The notes: generated by a model not told the origin, from the letters alone. A DNA stretch of 6,348 bases from Nitrococcus sp. (GCA_030452365.1 JAKDMK010000146.1:1-6348); one strand, 5' to 3'. Counted from the first letter of the stretch, positions 1 through 5,604 are shown. Numbers and translations are program-made.

Positions 1-352
1 TGGCCACGTTTTCCACCGCGGTGAATTCCGCCAGCAAATGGTGGAACTGATAGATAAACCCCAGTGCCCGGTTGCGCAGCCGCCCGCGCGCGGCCGCGCC
101 CAACGCGGTCATCGGTTCTCCCACGACTTCCACAGCCCCCTCGGATGGCTCGTCCAAGCCGCCCAGGATGTGGAGCAGTGTGCTCTTACCGGCGCCGGAG
201 CGGCCGACGATCGCAATCTGCTCACCCTGGCGCACGCTCATGTCGACCCCACGTAGGACATCGACGTGCAGCGCCCCCTCCCGAAACACCTTGGAGAGCT
301 GGCGGCAGCTTAGAGTCGGTACGCTAAGGGAAGGCTGCGAATGCTCACTCAT
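1..352 (-). CDS. lolD: LolD, ATPase of the lipoprotein-releasing ABC transporter (C-terminal part beyond window)
   Basis: LolD hydrolyses ATP on the cytoplasmic face of the inner membrane and powers release of outer-membrane lipoproteins to the carrier LolA. The 117 residues visible contain a Walker A motif, GRSGAGKST, at about residues 50-58, followed by LLHILGGLD. The Q-loop segment [10 protein letters not shown] lies at about 98-107, followed by FTAVENVA. The Q-loop stretch and the ILGGLD stretch are hallmark LolD wording rather than general ABC ATPase wording. The signature motif, Walker B and switch His lie outside the window. The ATG at 350-352 overlaps the lolC stop (345-347), giving an 8-nt overlap. 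No clear Shine-Dalgarno sequence is visible, so translation is probably coupled to lolC. Family assignment is firm; completeness cannot be judged. Confidence 0.95.
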   Translation of the reverse strand, partial: MSEHSQPSLSVPTLSCRQLSKVFREGALHVDVLRGVDMSVRQGEQIAIVGRSGAGKSTLLHILGGLDEPSEGAVEVVGEPMTALGAAARGRLRNRALGFIYQFHHLLAEFTAVENVA

Positions 353-1592
353 AACGCAATGCTTCTGCAGGCACCGTACGCGCCGCACGCCCAGCCGGAT
401 AGAGCGTCGCGAGCAATGACAATATCAAGGATGCAATAGTGATATGCATGACATCGGTCGGTTGCAGATCCGAAGGCAGGTTACTGATCAAATACACGTC
501 GGCGGGTAGGAACTGGACATGGAATAAGTGTTCGATTGCCGGCACGATGGTCTCCACATTGAGCGCAAGCCCCACCCCACCTAGCACGCCAAGCGCCGTG
601 CCGATCGCCCCGATTAATGCGCCCTGCACGATGAACACACCCATGATCGTGCGCGGAGTTGCCCCTAGCGTACGCAGGATGGCGATATCGGCCTGCTTGT
701 CGGTAACCACCATGACCAGCGTAGAGACAATATTGAAGGCGGCCACGCCCACGATGAGCATAAGAATCACAAACATAACGGTCTTCTCCATGCTCACCGC
801 ACGGAAAAAATTGCGGTTGTATACGGTCCAGTCGGTCGCTCGGTAAAAGCCTGGCAGACTGGCGGTCACCTCGCGCGCCAAACGCGGCGCCGCCAGCACG
901 TCGTCGAAGCGCAGCCGAACCCCGCTGACGCCGTTACCGGTGCGAAATAGCAGGCGAGCGTCGTCAAGATGCATCAAGGCAAGCGAGCGGTTGTACTGGC
1001 TCATGTCCACCTCGAAAACGCCGACGACTTGGAAGCGTCGGACCCGAGGCAAAATTCCGGCCACGGAGATTCGCGCCTCGGGCGTAACAACGGTGACACT
1101 GTCGCCCACCTGCACACCGAGCATCCTGGCCAACCCGCCGCCCAGTATGATGCCGAATGCGCCCGGCTTGAGCGCGGAAACGTCGCCCGCCACGATCTTG
1201 TCGAGCACCTCGGATACCGCGGGCTCTTCAGCCGGCAGGATACCCCGCACCAGCGCTCCGGTGACCGCCGAGCCGTGGGCCAGCATGACCTCCCCATCGA
1301 CGTACGGCGCGGCGCCCTCCACATGCGGCTGCGCGCGCAGATCCCGGGCGATCTCACGCCAATCCTCGATGGGTCCAGAGAAGGAAGTCACGGTGGCATG
1401 CGCAACCATCCCCAGGATGCGCTCACGAAGCTCATGCTCGAAGCCGTTCATCACGGACAATACCGTGATCAGCGCGGTCACGCCAACGGCGATGCCAAGC
1501 ATCGAGGTCAAGGAAATAAAGGACACGAAGTGGTTGCGCCGCTTTGCCCTGGTATAGCGCAGGCCGATATATAGCTGCAGCGGTCTGAACAC
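345..1592 (-). CDS. lolC: LolC/LolE-family lipoprotein-releasing permease
   Basis: This is the membrane subunit of the LolCDE-type complex, which extracts mature outer-membrane lipoproteins from the inner membrane. From the GTG at 1590-1592 it is 415 residues, close to the roughly 400 usual for the family. The N-terminus ([20 protein letters not shown]) aligns with the E. coli LolC start. TM1 is about 23-48 and runs into the family stretch [20 protein letters not shown] large periplasmic domain spans about 50-270. TM2 is about 272-297, TM3 about 315-345 and TM4 about 381-401, ending [32 protein letters not shown], between TM2 and TM3, is the typical FtsX-like coupling segment. The frame is open up to 1754, and a GTG at 1622 would add 10 residues. 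I prefer 1592 because it fits the family N-terminus and has a weak AGAGTG 8 nt upstream. With only one permease visible I cannot exclude LolE or a single LolF-type subunit. Confidence 0.93.
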   Translation of the reverse strand: MFRPLQLYIGLRYTRAKRRNHFVSFISLTSMLGIAVGVTALITVLSVMNGFEHELRERILGMVAHATVTSFSGPIEDWREIARDLRAQPHVEGAAPYVDGEVMLAHGSAVTGALVRGILPAEEPAVSEVLDKIVAGDVSALKPGAFGIILGGGLARMLGVQVGDSVTVVTPEARISVAGILPRVRRFQVVGVFEVDMSQYNRSLALMHLDDARLLFRTGNGVSGVRLRFDDVLAAPRLAREVTASLPGFYRATDWTVYNRNFFRAVSMEKTVMFVILMLIVGVAAFNIVSTLVMVVTDKQADIAILRTLGATPRTIMGVFIVQGALIGAIGTALGVLGGVGLALNVETIVPAIEHLFHVQFLPADVYLISNLPSDLQPTDVMHITIASLILSLLATLYPAGRAARTVPAEALRYE

Positions 1593-1792
1593 GTTCGATT
1601 CACTCTGGCTAGAGGCGCTCACATGGCCAATGCGGTCGGGACGGCACAGCGTAGCAGGAAATGATCGCGATATCGCAAGCGGCAATGGTGTATAGCATCG
1701 ATGCGAACGGCGGCGGATAGAAAATGTGAACGATTCGATATCTCGAATGAACACAATGCCCCAAGGTGAGACAAAACAGGGAGAGCACGTCC
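1593..1792. promoter_or_regulatory. Divergent intergenic region with three palindromes
   Basis: This 200-nt stretch separates lolC (minus) from the small exported-protein gene (plus) and must carry both promoters. It contains GCGATATCGC (1667-1676), GCATCGATGC (1695-1704) and ATTCGATATCTCGAAT (1733-1748, 6-bp arms around TATC). These are candidate protein-binding sites. On the minus strand the segment reading TGCTATACA (about 1688-1696) resembles an extended -10 box for lolC, but no good -35 box precedes it. The regulatory role is inference; only the symmetry is directly seen. Confidence 0.4.
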
Positions 1793-2122
1793 ATGAAGGG
1801 AGTCACTTTTGCCTTGGGGCTGTTGCTGGCAATTCTTGGCCAGTCCAGCGCCCACGCCGAGCGCCTATTGCTCAACACGGCCGGGCACCCCAACGCCGAA
1901 CCGCTGGTGGTCCCGGTGCGCGGAACCACGATGGAGCAAGTGAAGCAGCACCATGGGAGGCCTGAGCGCATCTTTCCCGCGGTCGGCGAGCCGCCCATTA
2001 CGCGCTGGGTCTATCCGCGGTTCGTCGTCTATTTCGAACGGGACTGGGTGATCCATTCCGTGCAAGCTGGCACTCGGCTCAGCGGCAAAACCCTGCGGCG
2101 AAATATCGCGCGCAACCACTAA
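1793..2122 (+). CDS. Small exported protein of unknown function (BamE/SmpA-like motif)
   Basis: I do not recognise a named function. The ATG at 1793 is preceded by AGGGAGAG (1778-1785) at a good 7-nt spacing, so I choose it over an in-frame ATG at 1766. The 109-residue product has a Sec signal peptide (MKG, hydrophobic core about 5-15, AHA cleavage site at 20-22), so the mature protein of about 87 residues should be periplasmic. It contains GTTMEQVKQHHGRPE (44-58), then PAVGEPPITRW (62-72), YPRFVVYFE (74-82) and VIHSV (86-90). The G-x-T/S-M-x-x-V-x-x-x-x-G-x-P pattern followed by aromatic beta-strand segments resembles the short repeat of BamE/SmpA-like envelope proteins. I recall similar small proteins in Pseudomonas and other gammaproteobacteria. 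There is no lipobox cysteine. Its 3' end overlaps the convergent deacetylase-family gene by 44 nt. Confidence 0.8.
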   Translation: MKGVTFALGLLLAILGQSSAHAERLLLNTAGHPNAEPLVVPVRGTTMEQVKQHHGRPERIFPAVGEPPITRWVYPRFVVYFERDWVIHSVQAGTRLSGKTLRRNIARNH

Positions 2123-3089
2123 GCCCGTCCAGATCGTAGCCACCCTCGAGCACGATTGCTATGCGCGGGCGCAAACGCGCCAGCGCCTGGCCGATGGCTA
2201 AGTAGTCCTGCGGATGCAGTCGCACCGGGTCATCCTGAATGGGATCCGTGGCGGCGGTATCAAAGCCCAGTGACAGAACCAGAAAATCGAGATCAAGGGC
2301 TTCAACGGGTTCGAGCAAGCGCCGCAGTCGTTCGAGGTAGCCCGAGCCGTCCACGCCCGAGGGCACGGACTCGAGCGTCGCAAAAGCCGAGCCCGGAAGC
2401 ATACCGACATCCAGGTATGGATAGTTGCGCCACGGATCGGCATGCAACGAAAAATAGGGCGTGCGTTCACTGGAGAGCTCCGCGCTGCCCTCCCCCAGGT
2501 GATAATCCAGGTCCAGCACGGCACAACGCCCGACTCTCGCCAGAATCTCGGCCGCCACATAGGCGTTATTGAACAGGCAATAGCCTCCGTAACGGCGCCG
2601 ACCCGCATGATGACCAGGGGGTCTACACAAGGCCACTGCATCGCGCCCGGTCTCGATTAGCGCCTGAGCGGCCCGCTCGGCGGCAGCGGCGGAACAAAGC
2701 GCCGCGCTCAAGGTGGCGGCGCTGATCGGAGTGCCGGTCTCCTTGCAATACATGCCCCCGCGCAGCCGCAACGGCGCTACGGAAAGATCTGAATGGAAGA
2801 TTGCGGGAATGTATTGCTCACCCTCATGCAACCGTTCACTCAGCTCCACCAGGAAACGTATATAGTCTGCATCATGCAGTCGCCGTACATTCTCCCACGC
2901 CAGATCCGCCACCGTCTGGACGTCGACATCCCAGGCGGCTGCCAACCCCTCGAGCACGCGATCGACCCGGTCCGGCACCTCCGGATGGTCCACACCAGGG
3001 TAGCCATCGGAGAGGTCTCGCCGCGGCTGATGTTGGGCATGGAGTGCCGGCACAAAGAGTGGAATGGAATCAGTCCGCATGGCGCCCAT
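2079..3089 (-). CDS. Histone deacetylase / acetylpolyamine amidohydrolase family protein
   Basis: This 336-residue protein is a cytoplasmic zinc-dependent amidohydrolase that likely removes acetyl groups from acetylpolyamines or another small amide; the substrate is not shown by sequence. The fold markers are in order: HPEVPDRVDRVLEGL (35-49), LHDADY (71-76), GGMYCKETGTPIS (111-123), RPPGHHA with the tandem catalytic His160/His161 (156-162), GGYCLFNN (168-175), DLDYHLGEG (193-201), GFDTAATDP (275-283) and EGGYDL (315-320) with the catalytic Tyr318. Inferred zinc ligands are Asp195, His197 and Asp282, all kept. The usual DxDxHHGNG motif is altered: the second His is Leu198 and Asn is Glu200. 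Length and the YC-x-D/E-TGTPI region fit the acetylpolyamine amidohydrolase-like branch. An ATG three codons in (3080) is an equally possible start; neither has a clear ribosome-binding site. Confidence 0.92.
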   Translation of the reverse strand: MGAMRTDSIPLFVPALHAQHQPRRDLSDGYPGVDHPEVPDRVDRVLEGLAAAWDVDVQTVADLAWENVRRLHDADYIRFLVELSERLHEGEQYIPAIFHSDLSVAPLRLRGGMYCKETGTPISAATLSAALCSAAAAERAAQALIETGRDAVALCRPPGHHAGRRRYGGYCLFNNAYVAAEILARVGRCAVLDLDYHLGEGSAELSSERTPYFSLHADPWRNYPYLDVGMLPGSAFATLESVPSGVDGSGYLERLRRLLEPVEALDLDFLVLSLGFDTAATDPIQDDPVRLHPQDYLAIGQALARLRPRIAIVLEGGYDLDGLSGCARYFAAGFCR

Positions 3090-3223
3090 CCGAGTACAAC
3101 TAAGTCGCCAAAATTCTATTCACTGTCGGGTTGTCGGGCATAGCGTCGCACGGTTATGGTACTCTCCGCGACCGTTGGGCAGATTAGCTGCGCGACGCCA
3201 CCCCCATAACTAACGGACGCCCC
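3090..3223. promoter_or_regulatory. Divergent intergenic region between the deacetylase-family gene and mliC
   Basis: These 134 nt carry the start regions of two divergent genes. On the plus strand a TTGTCG (3131-3136) is followed after 18 nt by TATGGT (3155-3160), a plausible but weak sigma70-type promoter for mliC. An alternative reading is an extended -10, TGGTACTCT. No RNA gene or strong hairpin is evident. Promoter positions are inference. Confidence 0.3.
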
Positions 3224-3592
3224 GTGAAAATCGCCATCGCCTTGCCATTTATTTCCATCCTGTTCATCTGCGCCTGTACGAGCGCACCACAAAAACAGGT
3301 GGACGCACCAACGGCCGCATCGCCACAGTCAGCACCCACTGCGCGCAATTACCGCTGCAAGAGCGGCGAGACGGTTTCTACAACCTACCCTTCCACCGAT
3401 TCAGCCACTGTCCAATACAAGGGAATGGGCTACAAGATGCACATAGCGGTTTCAGGCAGCGGCGCGCGCTACGTCGGTGGTGGGTTGGAGTGGTGGACAA
3501 AGGGGACCGGCGCCGGGGCCTTGGGCCTGCTTTTGCGTCATCAGTCCGACGGCACCTCAGGTGCGATCATGGAGCGCTGCACAGAGTACTGA
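3224..3592 (+). CDS. mliC: MliC/PliC-type lipoprotein inhibitor of c-type lysozyme
   Basis: This is a predicted outer-membrane lipoprotein that protects peptidoglycan by binding and inhibiting c-type lysozymes. The 122-residue product has an N-terminal lipoprotein signal with a lipobox at residues 15-18 (ICAC), so Cys18 would be lipidated. Residue +2 is Thr, not Asp, which by the E. coli rule favours export to the outer membrane through the Lol system encoded nearby. A Pro/Ala/Thr/Ser/Gln-rich linker covers about 20-41. The MliC domain begins at YRCKSGE (43-49), continues through SGSGARY (77-83) and LEWWTKG (88-94), and ends ERCTEY. Ser79 and Lys93 are 14 residues apart, as are the inhibitory Ser and Lys of Pseudomonas MliC. 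Cys45 and Cys119 probably form the domain disulfide. The start is GTG with only a weak GGA upstream (3215-3217). Confidence 0.88.
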   Translation: MKIAIALPFISILFICACTSAPQKQVDAPTAASPQSAPTARNYRCKSGETVSTTYPSTDSATVQYKGMGYKMHIAVSGSGARYVGGGLEWWTKGTGAGALGLLLRHQSDGTSGAIMERCTEY

Positions 3593-3734
3593 GTGCGGTC
3601 TAACAGCATTTGATCTTCACTCTGCAAAAACTCGTGCTGGGTGGTATACGCAAAGGACGATGCGGTGGCTACCGGACTTACCCGGTTGGCGGACGACAAG
3701 CCCAAGATGGCGCGATTCCAAGAACGAGCCACAG
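3593..3734. other. Gap between mliC and the imuB remnant; no assigned gene
   Basis: No convincing gene is present. A plus-strand frame open from 3614 encodes a short hydrophilic stretch that looks protein-like (VYAKDDAVATGLTRL, then ADDKPKMARFQERATAR) before running into the antisense of the imuB remnant. It could be the C-terminal tail of a lost gene, but it has no good start and I cannot name a family. No terminator hairpin with a T-run follows mliC. Confidence 0.3.
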
Positions 3735-3841
3735 CTAGGCAAAAAACCCCTGCAGATACCAGGCGCACCCGCCCCGGCGTTCGCGGAAGATCCGACCCGG
3801 CGCAACGTAGCACCAGGCGCGCTCCAAGCGATGCGCCGCGC
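3735..3841 (-). pseudogene. imuB: Internally deleted remnant of the 3' end of an imuB gene
   Basis: Read on the minus strand this encodes AHRLERAWCYVAPGR joined directly to IFRERRGGCAWYLQGFFA and a TAG stop (3735-3737). Both halves match the C-terminal coding region of the imuB gene at the right of the window. Positions 3739-3793 match 5730-5784 at 52 of 55 bases. Positions 3796-3840 match 5994-6038 at 41 of 45. The two blocks are adjacent here but separated by exactly 207 nt (69 codons) there, so this copy lost an in-frame segment including the signature RIESGWWDG. Its stop is TAG rather than TGA, and similarity ends at the stop, so it is a diverged copy rather than a fresh duplication. The frame is closed by TAA about 45 nt upstream of the second block, and no start or polymerase domain remains. 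It cannot encode a working protein. Confidence 0.85.
3739..3793. repeat. Direct repeat, imuB 3' end, copy 1 (distal block)
   Basis: These 55 bases match 5730-5784 at 52 positions in the same orientation, differing at 3762, 3763 and 3782. They encode the last residues of ImuB on the minus strand. Confidence 0.9.
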
Positions 3842-3967
3842 CCCCAGAGATGTCAAGATGCCGCTGATACCGCACTTAACGCGACGGTAGCCTAACCAGG
3901 CAGCCTCACTGGCGCTGATTACCATTCCGTAACGCACATTTTGGCGGCTAACCGGCAGAATAAGCGC
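3842..3967. other. Spacer upstream of the chimeric receiver ORF
   Basis: No gene, RNA or strong repeat is recognisable here. It lies between the imuB remnant and the ATG at 3968 and would have to hold the promoter of the receiver ORF. No convincing -35/-10 pair or Shine-Dalgarno sequence is visible before that ATG. Confidence 0.3.
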
Positions 3968-4558
3968 ATGCGCGTACTGATAGTCGAAGATGACCGGGAA
4001 GCGGCGGCGTTTCTCGCCCAGGGCATAGAGGAAAGCGGCCATGAGGCGCTATGTGCCTGTGACGGGCGCGAGGCCTTGCGACTGGCGCTCCAAGGGCGAT
4101 TCGACACTATCGTGCTCGACCGCATGCTGCCGGAACTGGACGGCCTGACCGTGATCGCGAAACTGCGCGAGCAGCACATCGCTACGCCGATCCTGATCCT
4201 GAGCGCGCTCAGCGACACCGACGAGCGGATCACCGGCCTGCGTGCCGGCGGCGACGACTACCTCGTCAAGCCGTTTGCCTTTGGGGAATTGCTAGTGATT
4301 GCGTTCGGGCTGTGCGGTCTCGCCTTTGCGTCGGGGTGGGGGATAGCCCATTTCCTGCAAACTGACAGGGCGCAGCGAATATCGCTGATATTCGGTTTAG
4401 GGATGAGCAATAACGGAACGGGATTGGTATTGGCATCCTTGGCCCTGGCGGATCACCCGCGGATGATGCTTCCCATCCTCATCTATAATTTATTTCAACA
4501 CCTGCTGGCAGGTAGCGCGGACTGGGCGTTGTCGCAGAAGGGGCAACTGCCAATATAA
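3968..4558 (+). CDS. Chimeric ORF: response-regulator receiver domain fused to the C-terminus of a BASS-family transporter
   Basis: The 196-residue ORF joins two unrelated parts. Residues 1-109 are a complete CheY-like receiver of OmpR/PhoB type: acidic pocket Glu7-Asp8-Asp9, phospho-acceptor Asp51 in LDRMLPELDG, Ser79 in LILSA, Lys101 in KPF, and RAGGDDYLVKPFAFGELL. In OmpR-type regulators this last stretch continues as ARIxALLRR and a winged-helix domain. Here, after Leu109, it becomes VIAFGLCGLAFASGWGI and the BASS-type motif FGLGMSNNGTGLVLASLAL, ending at 4558. The DNA-binding domain is missing. The protein could be a membrane-tethered receiver, a phosphate sink, or an untranslated deletion scar. 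The upstream in-frame extension to 3941 is less likely, since MRVLIVEDD is the usual family start. The ATG has only a weak ribosome-binding site. Domain identity is clear; function as one protein is doubtful. Confidence 0.75.
   Translation: MRVLIVEDDREAAAFLAQGIEESGHEALCACDGREALRLALQGRFDTIVLDRMLPELDGLTVIAKLREQHIATPILILSALSDTDERITGLRAGGDDYLVKPFAFGELLVIAFGLCGLAFASGWGIAHFLQTDRAQRISLIFGLGMSNNGTGLVLASLALADHPRMMLPILIYNLFQHLLAGSADWALSQKGQLPI
4295..4558 (+). pseudogene. 3' fragment of a bile acid:Na+ symporter (BASS) family gene
   Basis: This is the portion of the chimeric ORF that comes from the transporter. About 87 residues are left of a family normally near 300 residues with about ten transmembrane helices. 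The remaining segment has a helix at about residues 109-130 of the fusion, the motif GMSNNGTGLVLA and a final hydrophobic segment (MMLPILIYNLFQHLLAG). A fragment this short cannot form the transport core, so the gene is a remnant even though its frame is open. Confidence 0.75.
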
Positions 4559-4849
4559 TTCGACTGCGTGCTCGGCGCCAGCACGCTCACCGTCGACCTT
4601 ATAGAAGGGATCGGCGAAGCTACTCTGCTTCGATCACCACGCTGTTCTCGGGCTGGCTGAGCGACCAGCTCGGCAAGCGCAAGATCCTGACGCTTATCGG
4701 CTACGGGCTGGGGGCTGCCTCGAAGCCCCTGTTCGCCGTGGCGCCGAGCGCTTCATGGGTGCTTTTCGCCCGCTTCTCGGACCGCATCGGCAAGGGCATC
4801 CGGGGCGCCCCGCGCTGACGATGCGCTGGTCGGCGACTTTGCGCCGCAC
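4559..4849 (+). pseudogene. Frameshifted fragment of an MFS transporter gene
   Basis: Immediately after the chimeric ORF's stop, reading frames recall an MFS transporter N-terminal region in three steps. First frame from 4559: VLGASTLTVDLIEGIGEAT. About 2 extra bases near 4622-4626 shift the frame. The second frame from 4627 reads ASITTLFSGWLSDQLGKRK, then ILTLIGYGLGAASKPLFAV, ARFSDRIGKGIRGAPR, and a TGA at 4816-4818. Another shift restores DALVGDFAP to about 4846. SDQLGKRK and DRIGKGIRGAPRDAL are MFS loop signatures. No start codon region, first-helix beginning or later helices are present, so it is truncated at both ends and broken inside. The 5' truncation point lies directly against the BASS fragment. 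Confidence 0.8.
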
Positions 4850-4970
4850 AGCCTCATAATAGAGCACAGGCCACGATTTTTTCGGATGTTCTGCTCGCTA
4901 CATGCCGTCGAGCCAAGACAGACGGAACCCCTAAGCTCGGAACATGGAAATAGGATGGTGCTGAGCCGCG

Positions 4971-4999
4971 TTGCCTGTTGATACCATCAGAAGTATCAT
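4971..4999 (+). promoter_or_regulatory. Predicted sigma70 promoter of hicAB
   Basis: TTGCCT (4971-4976; 4 of 6 to consensus) and TATCAT (4994-4999; 5 of 6) are separated by exactly 17 nt. Transcription would start near 5006, only about 3 nt before the hicA ATG at 5009. No Shine-Dalgarno sequence precedes that ATG, which fits a leaderless or nearly leaderless mRNA. Start-site position is inferred. Confidence 0.6.
4979..4998. promoter_or_regulatory. Inverted repeat TGATAC-N8-GTATCA, likely HicB operator
   Basis: Perfect 6-bp arms (4979-4984 and 4993-4998) with an 8-nt spacer sit between the -35 and -10 boxes and cover most of the -10. The downstream antitoxin HicB carries a ribbon-helix-helix DNA-binding domain, and such proteins typically autorepress their own operon by binding paired half-sites. 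Occupancy here would block RNA polymerase. Binding is inference from symmetry and placement. Confidence 0.6.
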
Positions 5000-5008
5000 T
5001 TGTGCTCT

Positions 5009-5248
5009 ATGAGCAAGGCCGAGAAGCTACTCGCAAGGATGCGCGCTAATCCGAGTGATTGGCGCATCGAAGATCTTGAAGCGGTAGCGAGGCGTTTCGG
5101 TATCGAAGTGCGAAAGACCGGCGGCAGCCACTTCGTCTTTTTGCACCCTGATGCGGAGCTGGCGGTAACGGTTCCGTTCAAGCGTCCCATCAAAGCCATA
5201 TACGTCACTCAGTTCCTTGCTCTTGTGGATGAGATCGGAGCTGAATGA
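5009..5248 (+). CDS. hicA: HicA-family mRNA interferase toxin
   Basis: HicA toxins have a double-stranded RNA-binding-like fold and cleave translated mRNA, arresting growth until neutralised by HicB. The 79-residue product has the family layout: MSKAEKLLARMRANPSDW, IEDLEAVARRFGIEVRKT (about 20-37), then GGSHFVF with the catalytic His41, and VTVPFKRPIKAIYVTQFL near the C-terminus. Everything expected for an active toxin is present. An in-frame TTG at 5000 would add three residues (MCS), but MSK is the usual start. No ribosome-binding site precedes the ATG, which agrees with a promoter that starts transcription almost at the codon. The stop overlaps the hicB start (ATGA), so the two are translationally coupled in toxin-first order. 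Base composition looks less GC-rich than the lol region, by eye. Confidence 0.9.
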   Translation: MSKAEKLLARMRANPSDWRIEDLEAVARRFGIEVRKTGGSHFVFLHPDAELAVTVPFKRPIKAIYVTQFLALVDEIGAE

Positions 5249-5604
5249 TGAAGAAACGCATTGAGTATCCCTTTGAACTGCGCCCTCTATCCGATGACGA
5301 GGGCGGCGGTTGGCTTGTCACCTATCCGGACCTTCCTGGCTGCATGTCGGATGGAGAGACGCCCGAAGAAGCGATGACCAATGGCAAGGATGCCTTGACT
5401 GCCTGGCTCAAGGCAGCTCAAGAGACTGGCCGCGACATTCCGAACCCGGACAATTTTCCGAGTGGAAGGTTTATCGCTCGGATCCCAAGGAGTCTACACG
5501 CTCGGCTAAGTGCCCGCGCCAAACAGGAAGGGGTAAGTATGAATGCTTTGGTATCGGCATTTCTGGCCGAAAGTTTGGGCCGCCGGGAGGGCATGGAGCG
5601 GTGA
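5245..5604 (+). CDS. hicB: HicB-family antitoxin with ribbon-helix-helix DNA-binding domain
   Basis: HicB binds and inactivates HicA and represses the operon. The 119-residue product has the HicB N-terminal partial RNase-H-like fold: YPFELRPLSDDEGGGWLVTYPDLPGCMSDGETPEEAMTN, read in pieces over about 8-46, including the family motif YPDLPGC-x-SDGET-x-EEA. A linker (about 60-73) leads to a C-terminal ribbon-helix-helix domain at about 74-112: strand GRFIARIP, helix RSLHARLSARAKQEG, helix SMNALVSAFLAESLGR. There are two consecutive ATG codons, at 5245 and 5248. The GGAG at 5237-5240 is 4 nt from the first and 7 nt from the second, so the 118-residue form from 5248 may be the real one. The gene appears intact. 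No rho-independent terminator is evident behind it. Confidence 0.92.
   Translation: MMKKRIEYPFELRPLSDDEGGGWLVTYPDLPGCMSDGETPEEAMTNGKDALTAWLKAAQETGRDIPNPDNFPSGRFIARIPRSLHARLSARAKQEGVSMNALVSAFLAESLGRREGMER

Larger units (their letters stand above)
4850..5008. other. Spacer between MFS remnant and hicA
   Basis: No gene is recognisable in the first 120 nt. The frame that ends the MFS fragment stays open but loses family resemblance after about 4849. The last 40 nt hold the promoter and operator-like repeat of the hic operon, annotated separately. Confidence 0.4.

Noticed and set aside
940..1574. Long plus-strand ORFs opposite lolC
   Set aside because: They are antisense to a firmly identified permease gene, with biased composition and no family features; typical GC-rich shadow ORFs.
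1593..1754. 54-residue N-terminal extension of LolC
   Set aside because: The frame is open, but the extension has no family resemblance, covers the palindromic intergenic region, and LolC homologues begin at [11 protein letters not shown]. The GTG at 1592 fits family length and has a weak ribosome-binding site.
3617..4042. Minus-strand ORF of 141 codons across the imuB remnant and the receiver start
   Set aside because: It is in a different frame from the imuB peptide and runs antisense to the receiver coding region. Its sequence resembles no family, and the imuB frame explains the similarity.
3968..5604. A new multi-gene defence or signalling system built from the receiver chimera and hicAB
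   Set aside because: The transporter parts are truncated, the MFS fragment is frameshifted and hicAB has its own promoter. The set looks like decay products beside an ordinary toxin-antitoxin operon rather than a designed cassette.
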